The position numbers and the translations under genes are program-made. A stretch of DNA of 29,966 nt, taken from assembly GCA_011051475.1 (NCBI GenBank), contig DRLE01000124.1:1-29966 (forward strand), written 5' to 3'. Below, one piece after another: positions 1-7,762 of the stretch. Under the pieces are notes generated by a model. The model searched no databases, was not told where the DNA came from, and saw only the letters and a list, made by a program, of their open reading frames with translations. Position 1 is the first letter of the stretch; each line of letters opens with the position of its first letter. The stretch comes from Gammaproteobacteria bacterium (GTDB lineage: Bacteria > Pseudomonadota > Gammaproteobacteria > SZUA-229).

Positions 1-33
1 AACTGTTAAAAAATAATTGATCTCTGTTTTCAT
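1..33 (-). CDS. Start of a gene running off the left edge (possible pilY1)
   Basis: Eleven codons are visible, reading MKTEINYFLTV on the minus strand from an ATG at 33-31. The ATG directly follows the TAA stop of the upstream small gene (TAA-ATG), which suggests translational coupling. A basic residue followed by hydrophobic residues fits the start of a signal peptide. In Pseudomonas-type minor pilin operons the large adhesin gene pilY1 follows pilX, so pilY1 is the natural guess, but that rests only on position. No strong ribosome binding site is seen. Confidence 0.4.
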   Translation of the reverse strand, partial: MKTEINYFLTV

Positions 34-396
34 TTACCAGCTAATACGACTGACTTCCTTGCTGTCGATATAATAATAAACCGTCGCAGACTGACCGACA
101 CGCCCTGCTGCGCGCTTAAGCGGTACCTCAACATTGTTTTCATAGGCTTTTGTCTTTGGCGTAATGACAACTTTTATTGTCTCGCAGTCATCGCATACCT
201 TGCCCTCGACAAAACCCCTGAGATCCCTGCCAAGACTTATTCTCAGTGAGTCTGCCTCTATGGCATCCTCCACCAGGACAACACCTCGTTTTTCGTTACT
301 ATCGTAACGATCATGTACACGGGAACCGCCCGCCGGGGCTGCCGCAACGTTAAAGGATAAAAGCACCAGAATTGCTGCAATAATAGTTTTCATCAT
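34..396 (-). CDS. Small secreted hypothetical protein with a CxxC pair in the pilin operon
   Basis: I do not recognise the family. Starting at the ATG at 396, preceded by AAGGTG at good spacing, the product is about 120 residues. An in-frame ATG at 420 is possible but has no ribosome binding site. The N-terminus (MMKTIIAAILVLLSFNVAAA) is a clear signal peptide, so the protein should be exported. The mature part has a VCDDC motif that could form a disulfide, and is otherwise rich in predicted beta strands. It follows pilX on the same strand, within about 20 bases, and precedes the possible pilY1 start, so it is probably co-transcribed with the minor pilins. A role as a pilus accessory factor is inference from position. 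PilY2 is a small protein of similar size, but it normally lies after pilY1. Confidence 0.75.
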   Translation of the reverse strand: MMKTIIAAILVLLSFNVAAAPAGGSRVHDRYDSNEKRGVVLVEDAIEADSLRISLGRDLRGFVEGKVCDDCETIKVVITPKTKAYENNVEVPLKRAAGRVGQSATVYYYIDSKEVSRISW

Positions 397-413
397 AATC
401 ACCTTGTTTTGCC

Positions 414-887
414 TTAACATGAAGCAGCGGGGTAACGCACACCCTGCCCCTGCAATGATTTAGCGGTTCCTGAAGTATTGGCTCCGCTTCCCTGTATATC
501 AAAAAAGTTGTAACTGAACCCCTTGCCTTCTTCCAGACTGCTGCCTTCCGCCTTGGTGCAACCGGTCAGCTTTACGCTGGCTGTCAGGTTGGAAACCTTT
601 GGAACAGTCGTTGTTGCTGTCTGCACAAGGGATTTGTCCATAATCTGATAGTCAATTACCGGAGCCGCACCCTGGTCAGACAGAACAAATTCAAGCACCG
701 ACTGCACGCCGTTAAAGGCGATCTGGTGCTGTTGCGCATTAGCCGTAGCTTTTAATTCAATATTTGCACTGTTCATGGACGATACGCCGATCAGGGTCAG
801 CACCGCCAGCATGATCAGCGCCAGAACCAGGACAAAGCCCTGCTGTTCCGTATTGTGTATTTTCTTGTTATGACTGAAAGTATTCAT
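414..887 (-). CDS. pilX: Type IV pilus minor pilin PilX-like
   Basis: 157 residues with a type III (prepilin) signal: a short polar leader, then QQGFVLVLALIMLAVLTLIG. Cleavage is expected after the Gly. The mature +5 position is Leu instead of the usual Glu, which I recall as common in PilX-type minor pilins. The stretch after the hydrophobic helix (MNSANIELKATANAQ) matches the PilX N-terminal domain pattern, and a Cys pair occurs in the C-terminal part. The gene starts 14 bases after the pilW stop and belongs to the fimT-pilV-pilW-pilX operon. The known role of PilX is to help initiate pilus assembly at the inner membrane as part of a minor pilin tip complex. The product is well supported by motif plus neighbours; the exact symbol rests mostly on gene order. 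Confidence 0.85.
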   Translation of the reverse strand: MNTFSHNKKIHNTEQQGFVLVLALIMLAVLTLIGVSSMNSANIELKATANAQQHQIAFNGVQSVLEFVLSDQGAAPVIDYQIMDKSLVQTATTTVPKVSNLTASVKLTGCTKAEGSSLEEGKGFSYNFFDIQGSGANTSGTAKSLQGQGVRYPAASC

Positions 888-901
888 AAGCCTGTCTTTG
901 T

Positions 902-1909
902 TTATCGTGTGTTTCTCAGGTTAACAACCGTACTTACCAGGAAATAACGGTAGTCATCCTGCCCGCCATAAGTTGCCGCTGGAGCGCCAGCGATAGAAAA
1001 GGACTTCGTCGTATCCATGCCTATCTGTTTTTCATCTGAACGCATCAGCAACCAGACCCTGGCTGAATAGACCTCGCTCCAGTCCGAAACCTCGTCCGGG
1101 TCAACATAACGAACAATGCCTGTCGCACCTGCCGGCATTACACCAAAACGAACCTGGAAATCTTCAACGCCCGAGATAAGTGTCTGGTTCTGCAATGTGG
1201 GGCCATTCACAAGAGCAACCCTGCGTAAGGAAGGAATACCATCGCCGGGTGCGTCGGTATGATCACTGACATAATAGGCATAGGCGCGCAATTCATGATT
1301 ATTGGTCACTGCCGAGGTATCATAGGCACTCAACACGGGTGGTGTTGCGCCGACAAAGACACGTCCGTTGATATTATTGCTGCGTATATAAACCTGGTTG
1401 GCCCGTAAGGCCATCGGCAGGTTCGAATCGGCATAGCGCACTAGCAGGATATCGGTTTTGTCTACCTGGCCTTCAGATGCCGGGATACAGCTGCCGGAAT
1501 ACGGATTGACCACACTGTTGTCAAACGCAAACACGGGATTGGTCAGATCGTAGTACCAACCCGCGGCGCAGTCATTTGTCGCCAGCCCCGGTGTCGGTGG
1601 TGTATCGTTAGAGGATGTCGGTGTACAGGCCGGGTCCGTAGACTTGCACTCAATCAGGTTCGCCCTGTTGGTGCCGCCCCACATACCTGCGTGACGCAGA
1701 TCATATGAAATCATTTCAAGGGCGAAGCGCGCATCGGCAACCATGTCCATCTGCATTTCATTGGTCATCTGTGTGTCACGCGCCTTGGTGTGCAGTGAAA
1801 AGGCGCCACCGATAATGATCAGACCAACAACCATGGCCACCAGCAACTCGACCATTGAAAAGCCCTGCTGCCTGTTCGCCGGTTGCGGTATACGCTGTCT
1901 TTTTATCAT
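902..1909 (-). CDS. pilW: Type IV pilus minor pilin PilW-like
   Basis: About 335 residues from the ATG at 1909, which has AAGG eight bases upstream and lies 11 bases after the pilV stop. A longer in-frame reading runs up to 2155, but it crosses pilV and is not a pilin sequence, so it was discarded; an ATG at 1927 is a weaker alternative. The N-terminus has the prepilin signature QQGFSMVELLVAMVVG, with cleavage expected after Gly and Glu at +5. The long C-terminal region with several Cys residues is typical of PilW, the largest of the minor pilins. It ends in a segment reading RYFLVSTVVNLRN, as PilW proteins often do. It is expected to form part of the minor pilin priming complex in the inner membrane and pilus tip. 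Confidence 0.9.
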   Translation of the reverse strand: MIKRQRIPQPANRQQGFSMVELLVAMVVGLIIIGGAFSLHTKARDTQMTNEMQMDMVADARFALEMISYDLRHAGMWGGTNRANLIECKSTDPACTPTSSNDTPPTPGLATNDCAAGWYYDLTNPVFAFDNSVVNPYSGSCIPASEGQVDKTDILLVRYADSNLPMALRANQVYIRSNNINGRVFVGATPPVLSAYDTSAVTNNHELRAYAYYVSDHTDAPGDGIPSLRRVALVNGPTLQNQTLISGVEDFQVRFGVMPAGATGIVRYVDPDEVSDWSEVYSARVWLLMRSDEKQIGMDTTKSFSIAGAPAATYGGQDDYRYFLVSTVVNLRNTR

Positions 1910-1920
1910 TGTTCTTACCT

Positions 1921-2460
1921 TTAACATGGCACCGCTGTACATATACTTGTCGTTGTTGAATAGGTCTTGTCGACACTGCCCGTGGCCGTCTTGCTGCGCT
2001 CCTTCCAGCCAACGGTAATGGTTACCGTGGCCATTTTGGATGGCGCTACCGCGGGCGTTAAGGCAACGGCCGTGGTTACGGAAGCCGGCATACCCGCCTG
2101 CATTGATTTTTTCCACCAGTAAACATCTTCCTCGGCAAGCTGCGTGGGCGTGCATGAATTTGTGCCGGTACAGTTGTTATCGCTGCCGGGACCAGCGCCA
2201 GCGGCAGCATAGGCGGCAAGCGCCGTTGGATTCGCGCGCATGCTCTCAAACAGTTCATCGACCTTCATAATGGCGACAGAACCATATACGGAGGTTTTTC
2301 CGGCCTTCAATGAGATTGCCTGCAATGAGGCGATACCCAGCATGCCGATGGACAGAATCATAAAGCCTATCAGCGCCTCAAGCAGCGTGAAGCCATGGCT
2401 CCTGCTCAACCGGCCGCCCGGCCAGGAAGTATTCGGGTTTATGGTCATTTTTATGGACAT
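1921..2460 (-). CDS. pilV: Type IV pilus minor pilin PilV-like
   Basis: 179 residues with a 23-residue leader and the prepilin motif SHGFTLLEALIGFMILSIG; cleavage is expected after Gly23, with Glu at +5. The segment GMLGIASLQAISLKAGKTS after the helix is characteristic of PilV (LGLAGLQ-type motif). The first ATG at 2460 overlaps the end of fimT by 10 bases and has a GGTG ribosome binding site; an ATG at 2448 lacks one. Four Cys in the C-terminal half (NNCTGTNSC and the final CTAVPC) could form disulfides in the globular head. It is the second gene of the minor pilin operon and probably translationally coupled to fimT. Confidence 0.9.
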   Translation of the reverse strand: MSIKMTINPNTSWPGGRLSRSHGFTLLEALIGFMILSIGMLGIASLQAISLKAGKTSVYGSVAIMKVDELFESMRANPTALAAYAAAGAGPGSDNNCTGTNSCTPTQLAEEDVYWWKKSMQAGMPASVTTAVALTPAVAPSKMATVTITVGWKERSKTATGSVDKTYSTTTSICTAVPC

Positions 2461-3035
2461 GAGATCACCGCTGTATTGTCAGACACACGCACACGACCGG
2501 CCACGCTCACCACGACAGCACGGGAAACACTGGTCGATCCACTGTCATCAAGGCCGCAAACACTGAAGACCGCGGAGGTCTGAGAACCGTTGGCCGCCAG
2601 AGGCAGGCCACGGGATGTAAAGGTCAGGGATTTGACAGCGACCGAATTGGGGTCAACACCGGTTATTTTCAGCTGGCTATTATCAAAACCCTCGTGAACC
2701 CTCAGCAGGCAGTCCGTATTGGGTCCGGTACAGGCTGCACCGGTATTCGTCAGGGTATAGCCGCTATCGACAAAAACAATCCAGCCGTCTTTCCAGGTAG
2801 CAGCGGCACCGCAGGTTTTGGCGTCACTGCTTGCACACACGCTTACAGCCACGTTCTGTTTGATCGCTTCACTTCGTGCCACGTGTAAGGCCGATACCAT
2901 TTCGTTGGATGCCGCAATCAGGCGACTGCCCTGCGAAAATGATTTTAACGATGGAAGTCCGATGGCCGCCAGAATACCGACAATAAACAGCGTTATCATC
3001 AATTCGATCAATGTAAATCCGGAATGCTTTTTCAT
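2451..3035 (-). CDS. fimT: Minor pseudopilin/pilin FimT (GspH-like)
   Basis: 194 residues with a very short leader: MKKHSG, then FTLIELMITLFIVGILAAIG, a textbook class III signal sequence with Glu at +5. The following residues (PSLKSFSQGSRLIAASNEMVSALHVARSEAIKQNV) match the GspH/FimT domain, which has a conserved ARSEAIKR-like helix. Cys residues in the second half fit the globular domain. It is the first gene of the minus-strand minor pilin cluster, so the operon promoter should lie in 3036-3287. No strong ribosome binding site precedes the ATG. FimT-type minor pilins take part in pilus assembly and, in some naturally competent bacteria, DNA binding; which applies here cannot be read from the sequence. 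Confidence 0.88.
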   Translation of the reverse strand: MKKHSGFTLIELMITLFIVGILAAIGLPSLKSFSQGSRLIAASNEMVSALHVARSEAIKQNVAVSVCASSDAKTCGAAATWKDGWIVFVDSGYTLTNTGAACTGPNTDCLLRVHEGFDNSQLKITGVDPNSVAVKSLTFTSRGLPLAANGSQTSAVFSVCGLDDSGSTSVSRAVVVSVAGRVRVSDNTAVISCP

Positions 3036-3287
3036 GATTGTAATTTAAGACCAGTTTTTAACGATTGCCAGTAACATGCGACAGAGGGATATTTATTGCT
3101 GATAAATGGCAGTTTCCGCGAAATATTTTCTGTAACCATCCGTTTTTTATATAAAAAAATACGCCTGCTGCTGCCGAAATCTGCGCCACTGTTCTGTAAG
3201 GATAGTCTAAATAAGCGGCAATAAAAGCGTACAGCTCTGTGAAAATCAGTTAAAATCAATATTAGAAACACCTTATAGAGAAAAACT

Positions 3288-3836
3288 ATGAACCTTGATC
3301 GCGTCAGCTCCGGCAACAATCTGCCGGAAGAAATTAACGTTATTATTGAAATCCCCGCGCACAGCGACCCGGTAAAATATGAAGTCGACAAGGAAACCGG
3401 CGCCATGTTCGTCGACCGTTTTATGAGCAGCGCCATGCACTACCCCTGCAACTACGGCTATATTCCGCACACCCTGTCCAAGGACGGTGACCCGGTGGAT
3501 GTACTGGTAACCACCCCCGTACCGCTGATTGCCGGCTCGGTTATCCAGTGCCGGCCGGTGGGCGTGCTGAAAATGACGGACGAATCCGGCGACGACGCCA
3601 AGATTCTGGCCGTGCCTATCGACAAGCTGTGCAAGTCCTACCGCAATGCCACCACCATCGACGACATGCAGCCCATGCTGCTCGACCAGATCGCGCATTT
3701 TTTCGAGCACTACAAGGATCTGGATGAAGGCAAGTGGGTGCGTGTTGAAGGCTGGGGCAGCATCGAAGATGCCAAGGAAGAAATCATGTCCAGCGTTAAG
3801 ATGTACCAGGAAGCGCCGGTAAAACCGAACTTCTAG
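3288..3836 (+). CDS. ppa: Inorganic pyrophosphatase (family I, soluble)
   Basis: 182 residues, close to the usual 175-180 for bacterial family I enzymes. The signature DGDPVDV is present, as are the upstream active-site segments YEVDKETGAMFVDRF and YPCNYGYIPHT and the later DDAKILAVP segment. The enzyme hydrolyses pyrophosphate to two phosphates in the cytoplasm using Mg2+, pulling biosynthetic reactions such as tRNA charging and nucleotide polymerisation forward. The gene stands alone on the plus strand, divergent from the pilin operon and convergent with the patatin gene. The start was chosen because the product begins at the expected family N-terminus; the ribosome binding site is weak (purine-rich GAGAAAA). 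Confidence 0.97.
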   Translation: MNLDRVSSGNNLPEEINVIIEIPAHSDPVKYEVDKETGAMFVDRFMSSAMHYPCNYGYIPHTLSKDGDPVDVLVTTPVPLIAGSVIQCRPVGVLKMTDESGDDAKILAVPIDKLCKSYRNATTIDDMQPMLLDQIAHFFEHYKDLDEGKWVRVEGWGSIEDAKEEIMSSVKMYQEAPVKPNF

Positions 3837-3837
3837 T

Positions 3838-3885
3838 CCGGCCTTTTCCGCCGACCCGCCTTTTAATCGGGTGGTCGCCGGCCTG
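3838..3885. terminator. Possible shared hairpin between ppa and the patatin gene
   Basis: The short gap between the two convergent genes contains an imperfect GC-rich inverted repeat. CCGACCCG pairs roughly with CGGGTGGTCG around a TTTTAAT loop, and GGCC pairs with GGCC further out. It has bulges and no long T run, so it is only a candidate convergent terminator. Confidence 0.3.
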
Positions 3886-6705
3886 TCAGCGCGTCAGCCA
3901 GTAAACGATCCCCGGCACATCCAGCACGCCGAGCGTAAAAAAGGCGGTTTCGGAGCCGTGATTGACATCGCGCACTCCCAGGCCCAGACGCAGACCGTCT
4001 TTCAGCAGTTTGATATGCACCTCCACGCCCGCGGTATCCTGTCCACCCAGTTTCGGCTTCACCAGGTTATGCTGCCAGAAAGCCGAAACGCCGTAGGCGG
4101 AAACGATATACGATGAGGTCTTGCGGCTGTACTCCGGGCCCAGCGACAGAAAGTTCTCCCGCCTGACATCCTTGCTTGACTCAAACAGGCCGCCGGCAAA
4201 ACCGAGCGTGGCACGCGCCGACAGCAGGTCTTTCTGTGCCAGCGCCATGGTCGGTTGCCAGCTGAAATAGATATCACCGGCAACCATATCGAAACCGCCC
4301 TCATAGGGAATCAGATTGCGCCACCACCATTCTTCCGGCGCGGTGGATGGCGAAAAGGTGGCCGGTGGATTGCGGTAGGTTGCTCTACGCAGGATAAAGG
4401 CCGAAGCGCCCATCAGCTCGGTAAGGGCGTGTTCGCGTTTTTCCGGGTCCGGCTCCCGCCGGGCGAATACTTTCTCCGCCTGCGTTTCCAGGTAGACCAG
4501 CCGGCTGGTCACCCGTCGGGTTATCTCTGAGGCCCAGGTATCCGTATCTTCCAAAATCTGCGCCAGCATCGAGGGCCTGCCGTCGGGTCCGGGCGTCGGC
4601 ACAAAAGCTTCCGCCTTGAGTTGCTCGAAAAACACCCCGGCATCCTCCCCGGCCATCCATGATTTTTTCAGCGCGGCATGAATCATGCGCATATCCGCGC
4701 TGTCCGGCACCGGCTGCGCATAGGCGAACGGCAGCTGTCCGGTGGCGGCGAATTCGTCCCTGGCCAGCACCGCAAAAACAAAGCGGCCACGAGGATCATC
4801 CTTCAGGCCGGCAATATCATAAAACACCCCGGCAGCCTCGTCGAAGCAGCGCCGGTAGTCATCAGCCTGATAACCACGGTCATAATGCAGGCCACAGAGG
4901 TTACCCGCGGCCAGTACAATGGCATCATACACGCCGACATAATAGTCGTATTCACGAAACTTGTAGTCCAGAAAGGAACCGAAGCTGCCCAGCAGGGTAC
5001 CGGTAATGGGTGCGCCACGACTGGAAACCCGCAACGTCCTGTCATTGAGAGAATTCAACCGTGATTTTTTGATATCACTGTAAATCCTGTTGCCGGTAAG
5101 CCCGGCCTGCTCGACAACCTGCAGCAGCGCATCCGCAAGCTGGCGCCGGTAGTGCATGGTATCGAACCGGCATTCCCGCCCCGCCGCCTCCGACGGGGCC
5201 GTACGTTGGCGGCAACGCGTGATATTACCGGTTTGCTGCAGCGCCTTTACGGAATAGGGCTCATCGATAGCCAGCCAGGCATTGTCATAGGCAAGCTCGA
5301 GCAACTGGCCGGCACGGGTCAGGTACTGCGGGCAATCCAGAGGAGTGCTGAAATAAGGCAGCATTTTCTCGCAGTCCAGCACAATGCCGCGCTGCTGCAG
5401 CATACGGCCCAGCCTGTAGCTGATTTCGGCCAGGTTCAGCTGCCAGTTATCACTGCTCAGTTCACGGTACAGCTCATAGGTGCGCGCCGTGCCCATGGCG
5501 TTGTACAGCATCTTGCTTTCCGACAGCAGATTGTAGGTCAGGGTGCGGCATGCCGGTGGCGGCTTGCTGCTCTCACAGGCAAGGTGTTCTTCCGCCCGAT
5601 GCGGCTCGTAACGCACTCGCTTGGGATCGAGGTACAGGTAGGTCACCGGGTGAGAGTCATCCAGGGCGCTGCGTTTTCTTTCGGCAAGCACCCGGGCAAT
5701 ACCGATAGGCAGGTTATCGAACAGGCCACCGTCGGAAAACAGCGCCTCGGTCAGCTCGTAGCTTTCCGGACAGAACAGGTCTTTCTCTGCCGGCACGAAC
5801 GGGGCCGGCTGCCCGCCTTCATCCGCTCCGGCACTTGTCTGCAGGCGGCAATATTGCAGACGCTTGCGTCCGAAGGCCATGGGATAGGCACTGGTGGTAA
5901 AGGCGATGGCCTCGATCTGCCGGTCATTGATAAAAAACGCCGGCTCGCCTTTCGACCACGGCATCAGAATCATCGCCGGGTCGGCCAGCGCGGGATAGTC
6001 CGCCGGGTCGAAGAAATAGTCGATACGGCGGTCCGTACCCACGCGCAGTTCAAAGGGAATATAAAAGCGCTGGTTCTTCACCCGAACATTGCCGACATTC
6101 AACCGGTCCGGTTCGATGCGCGTGACCGTGACACCCATCGGAATCCGGCAGCCCTTGCGAAACAGCGGCTGGTTCCATTTGTCCCGTATGCCGCCGGCCG
6201 CTTCGATAAAGTCACGGCGTGAAAGCACGGCATCGTCGGGCATATAGGCCGGCGAATCCGGCTGCGCCGGCAGCAGGGTATTGATATCAGCACGCAACCA
6301 GATATCACGAAAGATATTGTCATCAATCCGGCTCTTCAGACCGCCTTCCGACTCGGGACGGCTGCACCAGGTCAGGCCTGAAAGAATGGTATTGATACCG
6401 CCGGCGGAGGCACCGGTAACACTCTCAAGCCGGAAACCGAAGGCCCGTCCACCGGGCACATCGGCGCTGTCGGATATATCGCGCGCCAGTTTCAGCAGAC
6501 CCCAGTTAAGCCCGGCTTCATACGCGCCCTTGCTGGCGCCACCTCTGATGGAAATGGCATAGCGCGCCGCCTCCCTGTCCGGGATTTCCCGGCCCTTGTT
6601 GACCTGCACATGACCGGCCTGCGCCACCGGGACCGTCATAACACCGGCTGCGCAATAAAGCGCGGCTGCCAGTGCCGGTGGAAACAGATGTTTCAAGCCT
6701 GTCAC
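3886..6705 (-). CDS. Secreted patatin-like phospholipase with C-terminal beta-rich domain
   Basis: 939 residues. A signal peptide (residues 1-30, ending PVAQA) sends it out of the cytoplasm. The patatin domain carries the oxyanion-hole glycine motif GGASKGAYEAG (55-65), the nucleophile elbow GASAG with Ser100, and the catalytic Asp in DGG (Asp325), so a complete Ser-Asp dyad is present. A TTSAYPMAFG segment (271-280) also matches patatins. These enzymes hydrolyse acyl esters of phospholipids. Residues 330-790 are a long, mostly helical region I cannot assign. The final 150 residues look beta-rich, with alternating hydrophobic residues, and could form or contact an outer-membrane structure. 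The gene starts 18 bases after the upstream beta-barrel gene, so the two probably form an operon. No POTRA domain is obvious, so a PlpD-type autotransporter is not supported. Confidence 0.85.
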   Translation of the reverse strand: MTGLKHLFPPALAAALYCAAGVMTVPVAQAGHVQVNKGREIPDREAARYAISIRGGASKGAYEAGLNWGLLKLARDISDSADVPGGRAFGFRLESVTGASAGGINTILSGLTWCSRPESEGGLKSRIDDNIFRDIWLRADINTLLPAQPDSPAYMPDDAVLSRRDFIEAAGGIRDKWNQPLFRKGCRIPMGVTVTRIEPDRLNVGNVRVKNQRFYIPFELRVGTDRRIDYFFDPADYPALADPAMILMPWSKGEPAFFINDRQIEAIAFTTSAYPMAFGRKRLQYCRLQTSAGADEGGQPAPFVPAEKDLFCPESYELTEALFSDGGLFDNLPIGIARVLAERKRSALDDSHPVTYLYLDPKRVRYEPHRAEEHLACESSKPPPACRTLTYNLLSESKMLYNAMGTARTYELYRELSSDNWQLNLAEISYRLGRMLQQRGIVLDCEKMLPYFSTPLDCPQYLTRAGQLLELAYDNAWLAIDEPYSVKALQQTGNITRCRQRTAPSEAAGRECRFDTMHYRRQLADALLQVVEQAGLTGNRIYSDIKKSRLNSLNDRTLRVSSRGAPITGTLLGSFGSFLDYKFREYDYYVGVYDAIVLAAGNLCGLHYDRGYQADDYRRCFDEAAGVFYDIAGLKDDPRGRFVFAVLARDEFAATGQLPFAYAQPVPDSADMRMIHAALKKSWMAGEDAGVFFEQLKAEAFVPTPGPDGRPSMLAQILEDTDTWASEITRRVTSRLVYLETQAEKVFARREPDPEKREHALTELMGASAFILRRATYRNPPATFSPSTAPEEWWWRNLIPYEGGFDMVAGDIYFSWQPTMALAQKDLLSARATLGFAGGLFESSKDVRRENFLSLGPEYSRKTSSYIVSAYGVSAFWQHNLVKPKLGGQDTAGVEVHIKLLKDGLRLGLGVRDVNHGSETAFFTLGVLDVPGIVYWLTR

Positions 6706-6723
6706 TCTGGGTCTCTCCGGCGA

Positions 6724-7596
6724 CTAGAAGATAAAATGCGCGCCAAGGTAGGCACCGTTATACCCGTATTCGATTTCAGTCAGCTGGTCGGCATCGTCAA
6801 TACTGGCGGAAGCGGAAAAGTAGCTTATCCCCATAATGATGCCAACATGTTTCGTTGCCCGGTACATACTGTTAACCGAAGTCTGGGTGATCGTGGCACC
6901 GACCCCTCTGGAACTGCCGTGAACCAGTGAAACCTTTGTTGCCAGTGACCACTCCGGTGTAAAGCTAAAGGCGAAATTCAGCCCGAGCAGCGGCAGGGGC
7001 GCGAGAACATCCGCCTCGGTTAATTTGTATTCCGTGCGGGTAAAGCCATTGACGATAACCTCGCCTTTTGCATCGACGATCAGACGCAGATCCAGGGTAT
7101 GCAGACCGGCAACAAAGGTGATTTCGCTTCTGTTATCCCTGAACAGGCTGTAGCCGTAGTTCACATTATAAAAACGGGTCTTGTCCTGCACATAGACATC
7201 AGCATTGACAATTACCGTCACATCATCCTCGATAAGCTGCTTGCTGAAATTCACCAGGTGAGACTGACGGTTGATAGCGAAATAGCTGAACAGGATACTG
7301 TGCTTCGGGTTAAAGCGATAGGCGCCGTAGAAGGTTGTTACGTGCGAAATGCCGGGCAGGTCAAGATTACCCTCAAGATCCAGGAAAAGGGATTTTCCTG
7401 ACGCCTTGTCGGTAACCTTTGACTTGGTATCAAAGCGCACTATCCCCAGACCGACACCAAGATACAGACTGGTTCCCTCGTAAAGATTACTCTCTTCATC
7501 CAGGGATAAAGCATCTGCCCCTGCTGCCACCGTCCCGATACTGAAAATCAGTATAGCGACCGGGAAATATAAAAAAGTCCGGATATTTCTCTTCAT
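6724..7596 (-). CDS. Outer-membrane beta-barrel-like protein of unknown function
   Basis: 290 residues with an N-terminal signal peptide (hydrophobic residues about 9-24, then AAGADA). The rest alternates polar and hydrophobic residues in strand-length blocks, including YLGVGLGIVRF, TTFYGAYRFNP and HSILFSYFAINRQS. It ends in a strand closing with Phe (YLGAHFIF), the classic C-terminal signal for outer-membrane barrel insertion. I count roughly ten to twelve possible strands. It lacks clear OmpW or OmpA motifs, so I do not name it. It is followed at 18 bases by the patatin-like phospholipase, which suggests a functional pair. A promoter candidate lies 29-57 bases upstream. Confidence 0.75.
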   Translation of the reverse strand: MKRNIRTFLYFPVAILIFSIGTVAAGADALSLDEESNLYEGTSLYLGVGLGIVRFDTKSKVTDKASGKSLFLDLEGNLDLPGISHVTTFYGAYRFNPKHSILFSYFAINRQSHLVNFSKQLIEDDVTVIVNADVYVQDKTRFYNVNYGYSLFRDNRSEITFVAGLHTLDLRLIVDAKGEVIVNGFTRTEYKLTEADVLAPLPLLGLNFAFSFTPEWSLATKVSLVHGSSRGVGATITQTSVNSMYRATKHVGIIMGISYFSASASIDDADQLTEIEYGYNGAYLGAHFIF

Positions 7597-7624
7597 GACA
7601 GGCTCACATGATGCTCATGCATGC

Positions 7625-7653
7625 ATGTTAAAGCCTCTATGAAACATTCACAA
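7625..7653 (-). promoter_or_regulatory. Candidate sigma-70 promoter for the barrel-patatin operon
   Basis: On the minus strand TTGTGA (-35, 7653-7648) and TAACAT (-10, 7630-7625) are separated by exactly 17 bases, each matching four of six consensus positions. It would give a leader of about 20 bases before the ATG at 7596. Seen by eye only. Confidence 0.35.
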
Positions 7654-7686
7654 GAATATCGTTAGCACGAACAGGATTGCATGAAA

Positions 7687-7762
7687 TGGTGCCGGAAAGA
7701 GGAATCGAACCTCCGACCTTCTCATTACGAATGAGCTGCTCTACCGACTGAGCTATTCCGGC
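7687..7762 (-). tRNA. tRNA-Thr (anticodon CGU)
   Basis: 76 bases including an encoded 3' CCA (TGG at 7687-7689 on the plus strand). The acceptor stem pairs GCCGGAA with TTCCGGC. The D arm is GCTC...GAGC, the anticodon arm is GCTCA-TTCGTAA-TGAGA, and the T loop has TTCGATT. Loop positions 34-36 read CGT, so it decodes ACG (Thr). The top anticodon-stem pair is a G-A mismatch, which is also my recollection of the E. coli thrW tRNA. The 5' base overlaps the last base of the thiO stop codon, so the tRNA probably matures from a transcript that includes thiO. Confidence 0.97.

Noticed and set aside
1909..2155. N-terminal extension of PilW upstream of 1909
   Set aside because: It overlaps pilV in another frame, and the prepilin leader must be short, so the start at 1909 is correct.
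5152..6222. Long plus-strand open frame opposite the patatin gene
   Set aside because: It is antisense to the conserved patatin motifs, has no recognisable product, and is explained by the GC-rich codon structure of the real gene.
7687..7762. Defective tRNA because of a G-A mismatch in the anticodon stem
   Set aside because: The same mismatch occurs, as I recall it, in the functional E. coli tRNA-Thr(CGU), and all other stems pair well.
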